53,436 nt of DNA from Helochares maculicollis (GCA_033557835.1 JAWQRO010000130.1:1-53436), one strand, 5' to 3'; positions 23,184 through 36,320 are shown, counted from the stretch's first letter. Notes: generated by a model not told the origin, from the sequence alone. Numbers and translations are program-made.

Positions 23184-23370
23184 AAATCCCTTCATGTTTA
23201 CTGACTACTAAAGCAACAAAAACATATTTCCGTGGAAAACGTGCATTTATTTTATGAAAAAGATGTTTTTCGTTCGAATATGTTTACAAGTAAGCAATCA
23301 TTTTAATGGGTGATGTTTTAAAATAAGTATATACTTGGAAAGTGATCAAATAATAAATACAAAAACAATA

Positions 23371-23571
23371 AAACTTCGCTTACTTGGGATTTGCTGGCTT
23401 GCTCTTTGCGGAGTTAGGATGCAATAGATAACGATGATAACCCAGAAAAGTAATCTGCTGTTTGTGTTCATGTAAATTCCGTTTTGTAATCATACCTTTA
23501 CGCTTGTTTATTCCTTAATGCATGTCTACTATGCAAAGGATAAGCGAGCGAATCCCGAGTAAGCGAAGTTT
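23371..23571. mobile_element. Foldback/MITE-like unit 2
   Basis: The left end AAACTTCGCTTACTTGGGAT and the reversed right end AAACTTCGCTTACTCGGGAT match, and the similarity runs about 55 bases inward, so the two halves form long imperfect terminal inverted repeats around a short centre. No coding capacity. The target duplication is not clear and the superfamily cannot be named from this. Confidence 0.65.
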
Positions 23572-25364
23572 ATTTCGTTGTTAATGTATTCCTTTTCTGC
23601 ATGAATGTTTTAAAATGAATATTTCCAGAATGTTTTAATTTTTTATTCCACAGTTTACTTAATACGAGTTTTAAAACTAAACAAATGGCATTTTCGTTGC
23701 TGTATTTTCCTTGTATTAAACTTTGTATAGTTATAAGGAAAGTTAATATTCGTCCCACATTTACTGCAAATTTGGATCAAAGAAAGTGGTAGCAGATTTC
23801 AAAACCACTTGGCTACATAAACAATTTGACTAGGTGCTTTAAATGTTGTATGCATTTTAAAAATATAGTATTAGTAATCGTCCTGATTTTTGGCTTGGCT
23901 TTCACTTAATAAAGATATTACAATAGCGTACTCTAAACCTTATTTTATAATGTTTATCCCGCATATTTTTTGCAGTATAGGAAAGATCAAGTTGTGAAAA
24001 TTTGATTCTTAATATTGCTTAAATTCAAAAATTTATCCAGATTATTTTATCGGTTGAAATATCAATTCCATGTAGATTCAGAGACACAAAAATTGAACAA
24101 GAAATTAGAGATCGTTAAATGTAATAAAGGTAAAATACAACAATTAGAGGGGACATGGTCACTAATTGTAAAATACAGGGTAGCCGAAAACGGTTGCAAC
24201 GACGAAAAACAGTTTTAATGAAAAGTTTCAGAAAGTAATAGATGACGGACGAGAAACTACTGATATATGATATCTCATTGGTCTTAACATAAGAGCATTA
24301 AAGGCATTGTAGTAAACGATGGACGAAAAAAACACAAAACATAACATAGTAAGTAGGTAGAAATTAGCGAATGAAAATATCAAATTCAAACCGGAAAATA
24401 TTATAACTTAAGTTGATAGCCGCGGAAGGGGGATATCAATTAAATAATATCTTCTAACAAGCAAACTAGAAGAAATGAAAGTAGTATATTTAGGGAAAAT
24501 AGATATTAAACCAAATTCATAACAACGACAGGGTTTGGTCTATTGCATAAGTTTTCTAAATTTCTACCTATTTTTAGGGTGGTTGTAGTATTAAGATAGT
24601 TGTGTGACTTATATTCAATCGAATTCAAGCAAATTTAGTACGATAAAGGCATTTGATCTACTTTATAAGTATTTCAAATATTAACCGTCTATTTGTCTTA
24701 TAAGCTGAGATAAAAATGTTTAACAGATACATATTTAAGAAAAAAGGACAAAATTCGTCATCGGAATAACAATCGTAACAATAAGAAAACAATGTTTAAA
24801 AACCTCCCAAAGAAATCGGTAAATTTAATGTAATAAATGATTTGAATAATAAATCATAATTTTCGTCTTTTCGCCAAACTATCTGCTGACAACACGTGTT
24901 ACCTTGAGATATCATTGTACGTACAGAGATAACCTAAATTAAATATCAGCCAGTGACTAAACACAAACGTATCTCCCGTAGCCACTTTAATGAAGAACTT
25001 ATTACGCGGGCATTCACGTCGTTTTATAATTACTAATCATCTGTAGAAGGCAAGGAAGCGGAACTAAACCGGAAGTCCACATTGAGAAACATATATTACA
25101 AAACGGCTTCTAGATGTTTTAAACTCTACAAGCAAACGTTAAAATGTTACAAAATTCTTGAAATAAACTATATATTAAGTTTTATTAATCCAATCACCAT
25201 AATTAACATAATCTACGTTACGCAGTCTATATAATTACGATAATTTTGTAGAAAGAGACAATGACAGGACATTTGTAAGGATGAACAGTTAAAAAATATT
25301 AATTTTGTACATTTAAAAAGGTTCGAAATTATTAAAAGATAATAGAATGTGAATTTTAACTTAC
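23572..25364. other. LPP intron, AT-rich, no gene
   Basis: No exon or RNA gene recognised. A small inverted repeat ACAATTAG/CTAATTGT lies near 24139-24168. Confidence 0.5.
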
Positions 25365-25530
25365 CTACTACAATGATGACAGCATTTACGACATGAGGAG
25401 TCCGCATGCGTATCCTTCGTTTCGGTTTCAGCTTCGTGGAGTTCCGGTCGTGCTCGGCAATAGGCAGGCAAATCGATTCCTGAGGCGGCCTGCGCTCCAC
25501 AGGAGACGTATTGGCCATCAGTTTATTGTC
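25365..25530 (-). CDS. Lipid phosphate phosphatase (Wunen-like), first common coding exon
   Basis: After a strong acceptor (TTCTATTTTTCCAG) the exon opens in phase 0 with GAC AAT AAA CTG ATG GCC, and it ends GTAGTAG|GTAAGT in phase 1. Counted from the ATG at 25518 it gives residues 1-51: MANTSPVERRPPQES, a proline/arginine-rich hydrophilic region, a basic cluster KLKPKRRIRMRT (29-40), then the start of membrane helix 1 (VVNAVIIVV). The join to the central exon gives NAVIIVV-V-PLLLLLLEFG. Because the acceptor is in phase 0 and four sense codons precede the ATG, an upstream coding exon in phase 0 can extend the protein, while a non-coding first exon would use the ATG at 25518. Upstream of the acceptor the frame is closed by TGA. 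Confidence 0.88.
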
Positions 25531-25842
25531 CTGGAAAAATAGAAGAAATCAGATCGAACGCCAGGATATTTTCGAACGGTTGCACAGCGGCAAGCTGTCG
25601 GTCGTTTGATTAATCAATTTCATTGTCTGGTTTTGTTTTTTCCCGGAAAAAGGGAAACCGTCTTTTCTGTAGAAAACCGAACAGGTGTTTTTCTTTTTGC
25701 TTTAATCAGAAAGGATGCAGGGATACGGGAGCAAAAAAATAAACAAAGCGTAGGTCGAAAATTGAATGAAGGATTATTGAATCAATCTACTTAGAATTCA
25801 GGCTAGTAGAAATAGGTAAATAACTAGAGGAAATTAACTTAC

Positions 25843-25920
25843 GGCAAGCGCGTGAGCCAATACAGAAATTATCTTGATGGAAGCTTTTACAGGATATGCA
25901 TTTTGACAACCGTACTTCAT
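25843..25920 (-). CDS. LPP candidate alternative first exon at 25.9 kb
   Basis: ATG at 25920 starts a 26-codon ORF (MKYGCQNAYPVKASI, then KIISVLAHALA) that reaches the donor GCC|GTAAGTT in phase 0. It is only about 310 bases upstream of the common exon, whose acceptor is also phase 0. TATATAC lies about 35 bases before a possible start site upstream (near 25978-25985). The peptide has no known domain. Support is the ATG, the open frame and the strong in-phase donor; no homologue was compared. Confidence 0.45.
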
Positions 25921-28900
25921 ACTTGGCGCAGAAATAAATAGCTTGGTAGGTACATAAGAATTCCATTTGCGGTATTTTGTGTATATAGTTTGGTTGCCTT
26001 GGCGATGTATTTTAACTACCAGTTCAATAGCGACGCGGAGTAAATTTGGGAAAGTTCTTGTTTATACAAACTTTTGTATTGTTTATGTTTAGCTTGTGAT
26101 AATCGAATTAATTGTCGTGGAGTGGATGGCTCAGGAGTCGTTCAAATGTATTTAGCTAAATTTATCGATGTTTTACTTCGGTAACAGAAAATAGAAAAAT
26201 AAAACATTTCAAGTAGCACTATAACAGATTTACTGTTTAGTTTAATTTGTAAAATATGGTGAATTTATAGTAGTCCGTTTCTGATTCTAGTTCCTTAACA
26301 CATTGTTTAAAAAATAAGAATCGAAAATTTAAAATTTCTTATTTCTTCATGGTTTCTCGCCGCAGTAACTCTTCAATTCTATAAAAAAGACTAAATTATT
26401 ATTTTGGAATCGATTTACAAATCGTTTGCGAATTTTTCAAATATTTTTATGGTACAACTGCAGTATTAAAACGAAGAGATATTTTGACCTAGTTTTCTTC
26501 TCAAATATTCCTGTTTCTGATATCACCTGACTGTATTTATTTGGAAATGATGAGCAGAACGTGGAGATAAAATCCAATATGAACTCACCGAGCATTTTAT
26601 TTAATTATCTCTACGTAAGACTAAATTAACTAGTTTCGTAAATAAGTATACATTTTATCTTTAACTAGTAAAATAATGACTCAAAACCTTACTGAAAATC
26701 GTAGCGTTTGTTCATTATATATTAGCCTTATAACGTTACATGTGTACAATGGGGAAATGTGTCTTCATATAACTTGGAAAATTTAAGTATTTCAAGCATT
26801 TTGTAATAATTATGTAATTGGGAAAAATCTGCATTATAGTATAAATACTTTCTTCATTACTTATCTAACAACTTGTTTAATATTTTCACATTAAAAACCC
26901 TTTTCCGTTGTTATAGTAGAGCTAATTTGTTATCTCAATTTTTTGGACATAGAATAAAACTGCGCTACCGAAGGTCGAAGCTTTAATAAAACTAGCACAA
27001 TTTCATTTTTATGACCAATCAATAAATCAATGTTTAATAAAATATTTGCCAAAGCTCAAAGTCAAGCAATTTTTGCAGGTACGCAAATGTTTTATGTTTT
27101 AGTGGAAGGAAATTTTTTTTATTTATTCAGTAGATTAATTATTGTACGAATTTAAAAACAGAAGTACCATAATTTGAAGGATCGGGAATAGTTTGTCATC
27201 TATTTTCACAAAACCAGACAATAAAAGCAGTAGAGTTTATAGAAACTTAATTCTCATTTCCCAAACCGTTCTTACATACAATTTTTATCGCGTTGCTATT
27301 CACTATAATTATAAAAATATACAACCCTTTCTTATAGCTTGTATTTAAAATCCACAAAGTTTTTTTTTCTAAAATAGTAGAGTAGGAATTTCTATTCAAT
27401 CTTATTCTAAAGTTTTTCTGGCGTTGAAATCATGTATTATAAAATATCACTAGTGTTGATAAATATAATAATCTATTGAAGATCTCTTTCTAATCTATTG
27501 GTTTACAATTTGTCCAACGAAAATAGTGAACTAAAGTACGTACTGTTGTACTTACATGTCAGTTTCCGATTTCATCTGTCTATATTTATTTTCATACTTG
27601 AAACAATATGAGGGGATACAACACAACAGTGCTATTGAAGATCAACACTTTAATAGAACTACAATTGTTAAAGGCCTGTTCCTAGTTTATTTTAATTGTT
27701 GGGTGTAATAGTCTGATGAACTAAAACTTATCTCTTGATACATATTTTCTGAAGTAACTTTAAATTTTTATAGAATAAAACTTTTTGTATTTTGTATTAT
27801 CATTAATCATTAGCTGAGTCAATACTTCTGATCGCTAAATAATATCTTCACCCAGAATGTTTGCCACAATTTACAGCACTGATATTAAAACTATTATTCA
27901 AAGGCTGTTATAGCTACTAAAACTGTTGATTAATCTAATATTTATCATTAAATAAATATTAACTCAATCAATAAAAAAAAGCCTAGATTCTATTTCAAAA
28001 CGTTTGGGTAAAATTTGCTTAGTCGATATGATATTTCATAATATCCAAAACATATTCAAAAATCTTTACAGAACCATTTAAAATAATGAATCTTAGCGTT
28101 ATAAAAATGAAAGTAACTAGTTGTAATGCAAGATTTATTCAAAACGGAATAATCATAAAAATTTGATCGGAAAGATTTGGATTTTAGGGACAAGGTGAAG
28201 TACCTAAGTACTTTAGCAACATATAAATAAAGAAGTTCAAACTTGAAGCCTTGAGATTCTATGTAAATTTTATCTACAACAACATTTTTGTAAGTTTTAT
28301 AATTAGGTTTTACCCAGCCATAAGGGAAGATTATACAATTTAGCCCAATTTATTGTTACAACTAAGAAACTTCAACTGCGTTGACTTCAAAAGTAGTGTA
28401 AATTAGTGCTGTAAATGGTAACAAATAATGTACACATATAAACGATAAATGAAAATGATCAAATATTAAATATTATCGAGGCTATCGTCACATAAAAATA
28501 GACGTTGACTAAAAATTTTAAGTACACCTACCCTATTAAGCGACATAAACCCAAATGAGTTCAAAATTTGCGACATGGTTGCACTTTCCTCAACATAAAA
28601 TGCGACTACACTAACTTGACTCTCCTTAAGAACTAACCGTCTTTTTGCAACCAGCGTAATTGTTAAAGAGATTTTACCGAAGCATGGAACAATAAAGAAA
28701 CAAAGAACCATCTTGTCTCCCAAGTTTTTACATCGACTCGCTTATAAAAAATGAACTGTTTATTGAATTTTAATCTCCCAGACGATCGCCTTAAACAATA
28801 AATGAACGTTCTTTCACGCTAATGCGAGACTTCTTATCCGATTAAATTCTAAACTAGTAGCTTTATTTTTTTACGAACGCAATAAAGTTTTATTTATTTT

Positions 28901-29094
28901 TTTCAGCGTTCTGAATTGCTGATATATGCATGGGGCGTCTCGTTGCAGCTTTACATATTGATGAAAACCGATATTTGTGCGCTGCGCTAAAGAAAATATA
29001 AACTTCTTTTATTGGGTATAAAATCGAGCCGCAGAAAAACATTGATAGTCATAATCGGAGCCCCAGCTAACCAATATTTGGAATTGGAACTTAC
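25921..29094. other. 5' intronic region of the LPP gene
   Basis: AT-rich. Two further strong donors occur with short ATG ORFs in other phases: ATG CTC G|GTGAGT at 26595-26589 (phase 1, compatible only with the 18178 acceptor) and one ending at 27554 in phase 2 (compatible with nothing seen). Possible weak diverged repeats lie at about 26500-27000 and 27560-27680. Confidence 0.4.
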
Positions 29095-29160
29095 CACCCA
29101 AGAATTTAATATAACATAAATTTCACTGACGCTGTAGTCACGAAACGATTCACAAGGCAT
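29095..29160 (-). CDS. LPP candidate alternative first exon at 29.1 kb
   Basis: The 22-codon ORF from ATG at 29160 (MPCESFRDYSVSEIY, then VILNSWV) reaches donor GTG|GTAAGTT in phase 0. The frame is open further upstream to ATG at 29217, which would add 19 residues (MKLISCFTKVPALIHF…), so the true start is uncertain. The phase fits the common acceptor at 25530. Confidence 0.4.
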
Positions 29161-29477
29161 GGCAAAACTAAAATGAATGAGTGCAGGTACTTTAGTAAAG
29201 CATGAAATTAATTTCAAGTGTCGTCCCGTTACTTTCGTTTTTTTACATTTCGTTTGTCGGAAAGCGAGGGGGAAATTAATTAGGCGAGTATTTACAGAAA
29301 TCCAACAATTATAAATATTTTCTCTGGAAATTAAACCGGAGACAATTAATTCCGCTCCAGTCTTTAAGCACGAAAAGGTATTTGTTTTCTTCGTTATTTA
29401 AGAGGTTCGGGATTTTCAATCTGTTTTTGTAGGAATTAAATCAAGACTGTATAAACGGAATACTTGAACTAACTTAC

Positions 29478-29528
29478 CTGATTCCAAATACACATCATAT
29501 TTTAGGAGGCACTCGCGCTATCGTCACT
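29478..29528 (-). CDS. LPP candidate alternative first exon at 29.5 kb
   Basis: ATG ATG at 29498 gives MMCIWNQ and ends CAG|GTAAGTT in phase 0, joining to DNKLMANTS of the common exon. A TAA lies just upstream in frame, so the first ATG is the start. TTAAAA at 29555-29560 lies 32 bases before an initiator-like TTAGTG (A at 29528), a plausible core promoter and start site. The coding part is 29498-29478. This is the donor closest to consensus (CAG|GTAAGT) in the series. Confidence 0.5.
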
Positions 29529-31299
29529 AATACTCTACGTCCTAACGTTTATCATTTTAAGGTGCTCTTTCCGCTTGTTTTACGTAAATACGTAGACAAT
29601 GCGTCATTGAAAACACAAACAAGAAATTCAAATGAACGAATAAATCGTATAAATGCGTAATGTAAAGACCTGATAACATCTATCATATGAACATTTGTTT
29701 GGTTTAAGTTTTCTATCAGTTGACTAAGCCAGAAAAAATGATTGATAAAATAGTTCTCAAGATTATGAAAATATGGGCAGTGCACATTGTTTATCTAAGC
29801 GCAACGGTCTCATTATTGTTGGTTTGACGAAGCTATGATAGTTTTAAGTGTGTTAAAAATGTTCAATCTATATTTTTAAATAACCTACAAAATTATCTTA
29901 CTTTACTTTTGCTCGTTTAAGTTTAAGTTTATACAATCACTGAGATATCACGCCAATTAAAAGCGCCAACTGAAGCATTGTATGTTAAATAAGGTTCTAA
30001 AGTTTGATATGAGTTTACTACAAGACGCAAATGAAGTAAAATATGTTTAAACATCACTGATTGCTTAACTTAGAGCATCAGGACTTTTTTAAATTAAGGA
30101 AGAAGTAGTGATAATTATATTTGTTGGTGTAATCTCGAATGTGCTTACTAGAAAAACATTTAAGACTATTTAAGGTGTCACTAGCCGAATTATCCATTAA
30201 ATTGTAAATATGAAACTCTTTTTTCTAAGCGAATTCGCGACTGAGAAAATTTTAAAATTACAGTTTAAACTATTTTAATACTTGCTGATGATTCTTCAAA
30301 AGTATATTTTTAGCCTAAGACGAGAATGACATTAAAATGAGTTTTAAATTGTATATAATGTAGGTTAAACAAAGATTATTATTATTTTCTTTTTTATTAT
30401 CTTGCTACTTTTAATTTTTCAACACATTTTAGATTTCCTGATATTTATAATTATTGTTTTGTATTTCAATTACATTAAATCAGAGGCAAAATATGAAGCT
30501 CTGTTTTTATCTTCATGAGAAACTTCACGCATTTAATTGTGCAAATGTTTTCCTAAAAGCATATAAAAACTCTTTCAAAATATCTTTTAGGGAATCAAAA
30601 CATAAGAACTGTCTCCAATCTAAATTCATATATATAAAAAATCTAAAGTCACAACAAGAAAACCTGATTACTTTATTTTCTTATATATTATTTCCGTTCA
30701 ATTTGAAGATAGCCCTTCGATATAATTTCAAAAAAACTTTTCATTTCTACATTTCGTTTATTCTCGCGAATGGGAAGCACAAATATGCAGTTCATGTGAT
30801 GTCACCTATGTATAGACAAGGAGACATTTTTTATTATATCTTTCAGCTTCCATATCATAATTATCGAATTATTTGGACGCAAAAGAGCATTTGAAAAGTA
30901 TATTTTTTTTGTATTTCTCCATTTGAAGACAAGTATGAGATATAGATCATTCATTGGCAATCAAAGAATAGTGGACAATTGAAGGCATTGTCTTATTTCT
31001 CTTAAACTGAAAAATACATTGTAAAGACAAGTTTGCCCAAGTGTAAGTCATTATTGCACCAACAAAAATACCAAATATGTAGAATACAAAGAAGATATAT
31101 TTTCAGTCTAGCTCGTACTGAAATTAGCTAAACATTTTTAAAGAAAAATTTGACAATAGCTAATATCTGATAAACGATAAACTTTTTACATATTAGTATA
31201 GAAATATTCTGTATAGTATATCCTGGCTTAAAAATAATTTTATAAGTCGAAGTATGAATTTCTATAAAAATCGCTTTCATATCATAAAATCTTTAGATA
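29529..31299. other. Intronic or upstream AT-rich stretch
   Basis: A 146-codon plus-strand ORF (30454-30894) is the longest in the window but is K/F/N/I/Y-rich and motif-free, with no splice or promoter context. I do not call it a gene. Confidence 0.4.
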
Positions 31300-31830
31300 T
31301 CTAGTCGCCTGTTTCACGTACCTTATTAAACTTTTCCATCTAACCGGAGGCATTGATTTCCAGTTCCTAGCCCAACACGAGTTTTCTTAAAGCCTCTCGC
31401 TCGCCGTGATTTCGTGTAATCCAATTTAGAAAAGTTGGTAAACATTGTTGCGGAAAATAGGTTGATAGGCCATCTCGTTGAACATCACGAACTCACGGAT
31501 TAATAGAGTTAATTAATAAAATCGGAGTAACAACAGGAAACAACAATTGTCGTCACTGACAACAACCAAGAGTGCCCGTTCTATAACCATCATTTGCATG
31601 TGAATTAACTGTTAAAGTTGCGCTTTTCATTCCCTTCAATTTGGCCTCAACTCAGCCGCAATCAAGTGCTAAGAACAACGCTGCCAATTCTTATTGCTAA
31701 ATTATGCAGCCTCAGCTCAAAAGAAAATAAAATTCCTACACCGTCAGGAAAGTGTTTGCATTATTTTTAGGCCAGTGTAACTTTCTCGTGAACTTTTTTG
31801 CACACATCTAAAATGTTTATAATTGAAACT
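31300..31830. promoter_or_regulatory. Higher-complexity island with Sox-like and octamer sites
   Basis: Less AT-biased and non-coding. ACAATTGT at 31543-31550 is two inverted Sox half-sites, and ATTTGCAT at 31592-31599 is a perfect POU octamer about 45 bases away. The Sox/POU pairing is typical of neural and pluripotency-type enhancers; function here is inferred from motifs only. Confidence 0.3.
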
Positions 31831-31943
31831 ATTTATTATATCCATTGCCGCTAAACTTTGAAGCTCATATTGTTGATTAAGTTTCGAAATATGTTTTCAC
31901 TCATGCTTGACGCATCCACAGCGCACCTAGGTCTTTATTTTCT

Positions 31944-31973
31944 TCAGGTCAGGTCAGGTCAGGTCAGTTCAGG
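31944..31973 (+). repeat. Short TCAGG pentamer run
   Basis: Six consecutive pentamers: four TCAGG, one TCAGT, one TCAGG. TCAGG is the telomeric unit of some beetles. Thirty bases is short, so an ordinary microsatellite is equally possible. Confidence 0.85.
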
Positions 31974-34899
31974 TAGTAAAGGTGTCAATCGGCAAAATCT
32001 CATAAAACGTTATTACAACTATAGCACAATTCCCATTTGACAGAAGATACTGCATAATCTAGATATAGAAGAACTCCTTCAAAAACGTTAAGCTACGTTC
32101 AATGATAGATAAACTATAATCTCAGATTTTCAACTAGAATACGATCAAGTTTGCACTATAAAAAATCTATTGAATTTTATTAAAATATCCGATAAGATCT
32201 TTTATCTAGACCATATATTAGCACTATGAACCAACAACTTCATAAAATGTCACAATTCTACAATTCACATATAATGCTAATAAATGGGTACACCCATTCA
32301 ATTTCATAATTTATACGTATCTATACCTTTAGATATTATTAATAATTTGATAACACATGTAGCAAAACTGCATTTGCAACAATCGAATCACAAAAAAATC
32401 AAAAATATGGCTTTCAACACTTAAAAAAGTTATACATAAACAGGGTATAGTGATTATTTTAAGGTGTGTTTGCTGTTTTTGATTACATGAAGTTGAGATT
32501 AGTTGGCATAAGACAAAATATGTCTAAATTAACGAATTATTATTTTAAAACTTCATCATTTTGTCTTTGCTTCAAGTCATACTTTCTGCAGACACTTTTT
32601 TACGAGGTAGATGTTATATATCTACACAACAATGTTATCACTATTTATATTAGCACAAAACATACATTCTGGGATTTGTAAGTATGTTTTTTGAAACAAA
32701 ACATATTTTTTAAATAATATTTACATCAAAAATGTTGTATTAAAGAATTAAGTACGGGCTTGCAGGTTATTCACGTCGTTCATTTCTATTATCTTTTATT
32801 AAATTGATTGCTTAAAAAATATATTATATTGTAAATCTTAATAATTTATTGCACAAACTAAGTATTAAATTGGAAATAATAACTACAATCCAGTAGAAAT
32901 GCAACATACTAAAATTATGATTATGGATTCTATGTAAAAATAGCATTTCGTTTATTCTAAATCTTAAGTGATGTTCAATTTACCAAACACTAAATAATTA
33001 TTTTTGTAAGCTATGGTCTCATTTTTAAATCGTGGGCAAATATTTTCTTGCCCAGCAAGAATAAAATACCCAAACACATATTGAATATTATGGATTACAT
33101 TATAGTTACTCTAATTTATAACATCAAATAATTGAAAATATATAAGAGTACACTTTCAGTTTTTCCCTTCAGGACATTATTGTCAAAATGTGTTTAATGT
33201 CAAACAAAACTTTATTGCATATTTCATAACAATTTTTATACTAATAGCCAACTGATTAATTTTAAGAGTAATATATTGCGAATATTTTACAAACTCCCAA
33301 GTTACGATAAACTATAGTAGAAAGCCCCCCAATAATAAGAGTAATTTAAAATCCAGATTGTAAATATATAGTCTAAATGTTTATTTAAGTGAAAATATTG
33401 GTTAGCGCTTTTAACTCACAACATATTTTTTTCTAGATACTAGAAGCTCAAATTGACGTTCTTACCAACTCGTCCCTGTATTTAAAAATATTTATTTAGA
33501 AATCTTTGATTTCTTCCACATATTTAGCTCAGTAGACTTTAATAATTAAGGGCGAAGCACTAATCAACAGTTACAGTGTTAAAAGTTTAGTCAAGTGTTA
33601 TAGACAATTTCCACGATAAGACTGTTTCACGTACAACAGACTAACGATCAATCAAGAAATTGAGCAGAGAAGATTTCATTTTCAATCTATATTAACTTGT
33701 AAGATTAGTTGAATTTTCCAGTTCTATCTATTCTAAAATAGTGTAAAGATTTTTATCAAAATTACAATATAATTTTTAGATGTAATTTCTATCTAACTAA
33801 TTGTATGTGGCTGATATCTATTCATTAGTCTGTTTTGCATCATCTTCTCTCCTCTCATTTGAGAATACAAAATTCATTACGCCTTCAAGGATTTTTATTT
33901 AAATATTTATATAAAAATAGTTAATAAGCAATTACAGTCGGATGTGATGAGTAAAGAATCATATGAATTGAAACTATACTCCGTTGTATACATACGTTAA
34001 CCAGTCAATGCCTTATCAAATTTTTGTATTTGAGCTACAGACATCTTAAATACAATATTGAATAAAATTATTGATCCTTTCTGATAATATTAAACAAAAA
34101 ATCTAAGAACCGTCAAATTATCGTGAATTAGTTTATTATTGACGAATTGATAAAGTTAAGCTTCAGCTGTAACAACAAGTAAAGTAATCAAAACTATTTA
34201 AGCCAAAGGCTTAGACTATAAAAGTGTTTAAGTAGTGCGATAGTTGCCTATGAAAAGTTTAAATTATAAGCGGCTATAATTTGGTAAGTAAGTTGTTATG
34301 TATTTATTAATACAAGATACTATTTATTTTTCTAGCATAGATAATATAAATATTGAGTTATCATGAAACAGTTTTTCAAAAACAATATTGGCAAAATCAT
34401 GTGAAATGTAGAAAGTAGAAATATTAGCAATGATAATAAAGTGTGCAATCAATCTTAGCCTCATTTCTTGCGTGTATTATTAAAAAAAATTACAACAATT
34501 AAAAGCAAGAACTAATGCTTTGTAATGTGATGTAAAGATTTGTTTGGAAAAACCCATTTATACTAGTTTAGTTCTCTTCCCTTCCACTAGGACATACATT
34601 GTTTTTTTTTTGGCAAAATTAACTGTAAACTACCTCATTCAACCTTTAAATTGAGGTTGAGCAAAGGCTAAAAACATCATAAAACTGCTATTTGCGAACT
34701 AGAAATTTGCACGTTGTTAACCACCATTGCTAGCAAAATCGTCAGCAAAATGCACTTCCCTTATTTAAACTAAATCAAAAGCATTCAGTAACAATAGACA
34801 TTAAAGCGCCAACAAGTAAACAAACAAATGTTTGTGTACACCTACAGTTTCAAAGTAAACAAGTACCTTTTCCATAGACATTTCGACAGCAGAGAGAGA
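31974..34899. other. AT-rich non-coding stretch
   Basis: Nothing beyond chance-length ORFs was seen. Confidence 0.5.
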
Positions 34900-35480
34900 A
34901 TAATCCAAGAGAAAAAATGAAAAAAACCAAAACACACACAAACAACAAACACTTAAACCGCAAACGACCGGTCAGTAAACATGGTTCAAAGTGAGGGTTT
35001 TACACATTTCACCCCGTTTTTGCACGCGCCAGATGGTCCTCAAGCATTTTTAACGTCCGATTTGGGCGAAAATTTTTAAGAGCACTTGCATATCGCTAAA
35101 CTTTTCAGCATCAACTTGCGTAATACGAGTTTGCATAACATGGGACCCACATCCAATTAAACGTAGGGCCCTGTGCGTAATTCGAACTGTATTATTCATT
35201 GTCAAGTGGTTGCGATGTTCCCTTCGTTGGGGTCAATTAAAACCTAAGCCTGATAAAGGACAGACTCAGGAAGGCACGAATTAAAACGCCGTTTTTAGTT
35301 TGGGGTGCTACAGCTTGTTCTTTCGATTGGCCTGAAACAAGAGATGCAACTCGCGTTTTGCTGCTTTACACGCACGTTATGAAATATAATCCACACTCCT
35401 TTCGAGTACGCTTACCAAGGGGGATGTACCCAATTTCTTTCAAACCTGTTTCACCGAGGGTTGAGGGTCTTTACTTCTAT
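34900..35480. promoter_or_regulatory. Higher-complexity island, possible regulatory element
   Basis: About 0.6 kb clearly less AT-biased than its flanks, with several CpG-containing blocks (for example 35010-35060 and 35140-35180) and no ORF of note on either strand. It looks like conserved non-coding DNA. Near its edge, ATG TCT ATG GAA AAG|GTACTT (34882-34868, minus) is another phase-0 ATG-to-donor ORF but with a weak donor. Confidence 0.3.
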
Positions 35481-35869
35481 TGTTCTAGCCCACTCACGAC
35501 TACTTCGTATGCATGCATTTAATTTATTTTACTATTAGCTTCGACAAAAACTCCTTGTACTTTGAACATGCAAAGAAAATACCAAACAAAAGTAATGACT
35601 AGACAACCGTTGACTATATATTCTTGTCCTAATTCTTGTCCTATTTTCATTCCTGCTTTTATTTGCTTGAAAGTTTTTGTTTAATTTCTTTCCAGCTTAA
35701 TAAAGCCGTATACTAGATGGTTTATATTAGAATCTACAATTAATTTTTGTAAATGTCACTTAAATGTTTATTGATTTACATTAACCGAGACAGAGAGTAT
35801 AAAGTTTCAGAAAAAAATTAAGAAAAATATTCATTTCATTGTCGATTAACAATTTTGTGATATTACATG

Positions 35870-36030
35870 TCATTTATATCAGGCAGGTACCCCAAAGAAT
35901 ATTTTTATTTGTTTCGATAAAAGAAACTAATACATTTTACAAATTAAAGCATTTAAGGAAAACAATGCACATAGGTACGTTTTTTATATACTTCGTATAG
36001 ACAGGTTACTTTACAATCGTTGAAAAAATA
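35870..36030. repeat. Diverged local duplication, copy 1
   Basis: It resembles 36490-36645: TTTGTTTCGATAAAAGAA…TTTTACAA…ACAGGTTACTTTACAATCGT here corresponds to CTTGTTTAGATAAAAGAA…TTTTACAA…GCAGGTTATTTTGCAACCAT there. The copies are about 610 bases apart in the same orientation. Confidence 0.5.
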
Positions 36031-36320
36031 TAAAGGTTTGGCTTAAGCGTTAAAGTGTCCTGTGGGACATGCCTTCAATGCTCATCTGGTGCTTAAATAA
36101 AATGTAATCAACATGCCTACAGATTTCTCAATAAAGTGCGATTGGACAATTAAGCAATTTGCTTTTGAAATTGCAAAGAAAAAGTGAATTATTATTTCGC
36201 AATAATAGTTTTGTACATGCCAACTTTCAAAATGAGACAAAAGACGCCCCTTTTTGAATTGCAGCAGGATTTTAACAGCAATTTTAATATTAATTAATGA
36301 TATCAAAACATCTAACTTAC

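Noticed and set aside
27554..27577. Strong donor at 27.55 kb with MKSETD ORF
   Set aside because: It ends in phase 2 and fits neither LPP acceptor.
30454..30894. 146-codon plus-strand ORF
   Set aside because: The longest ORF in the window, but its composition is typical of AT-rich chance translation and it has no motif, promoter or splice context; one ORF of this length is not surprising in 53 kb of such DNA.
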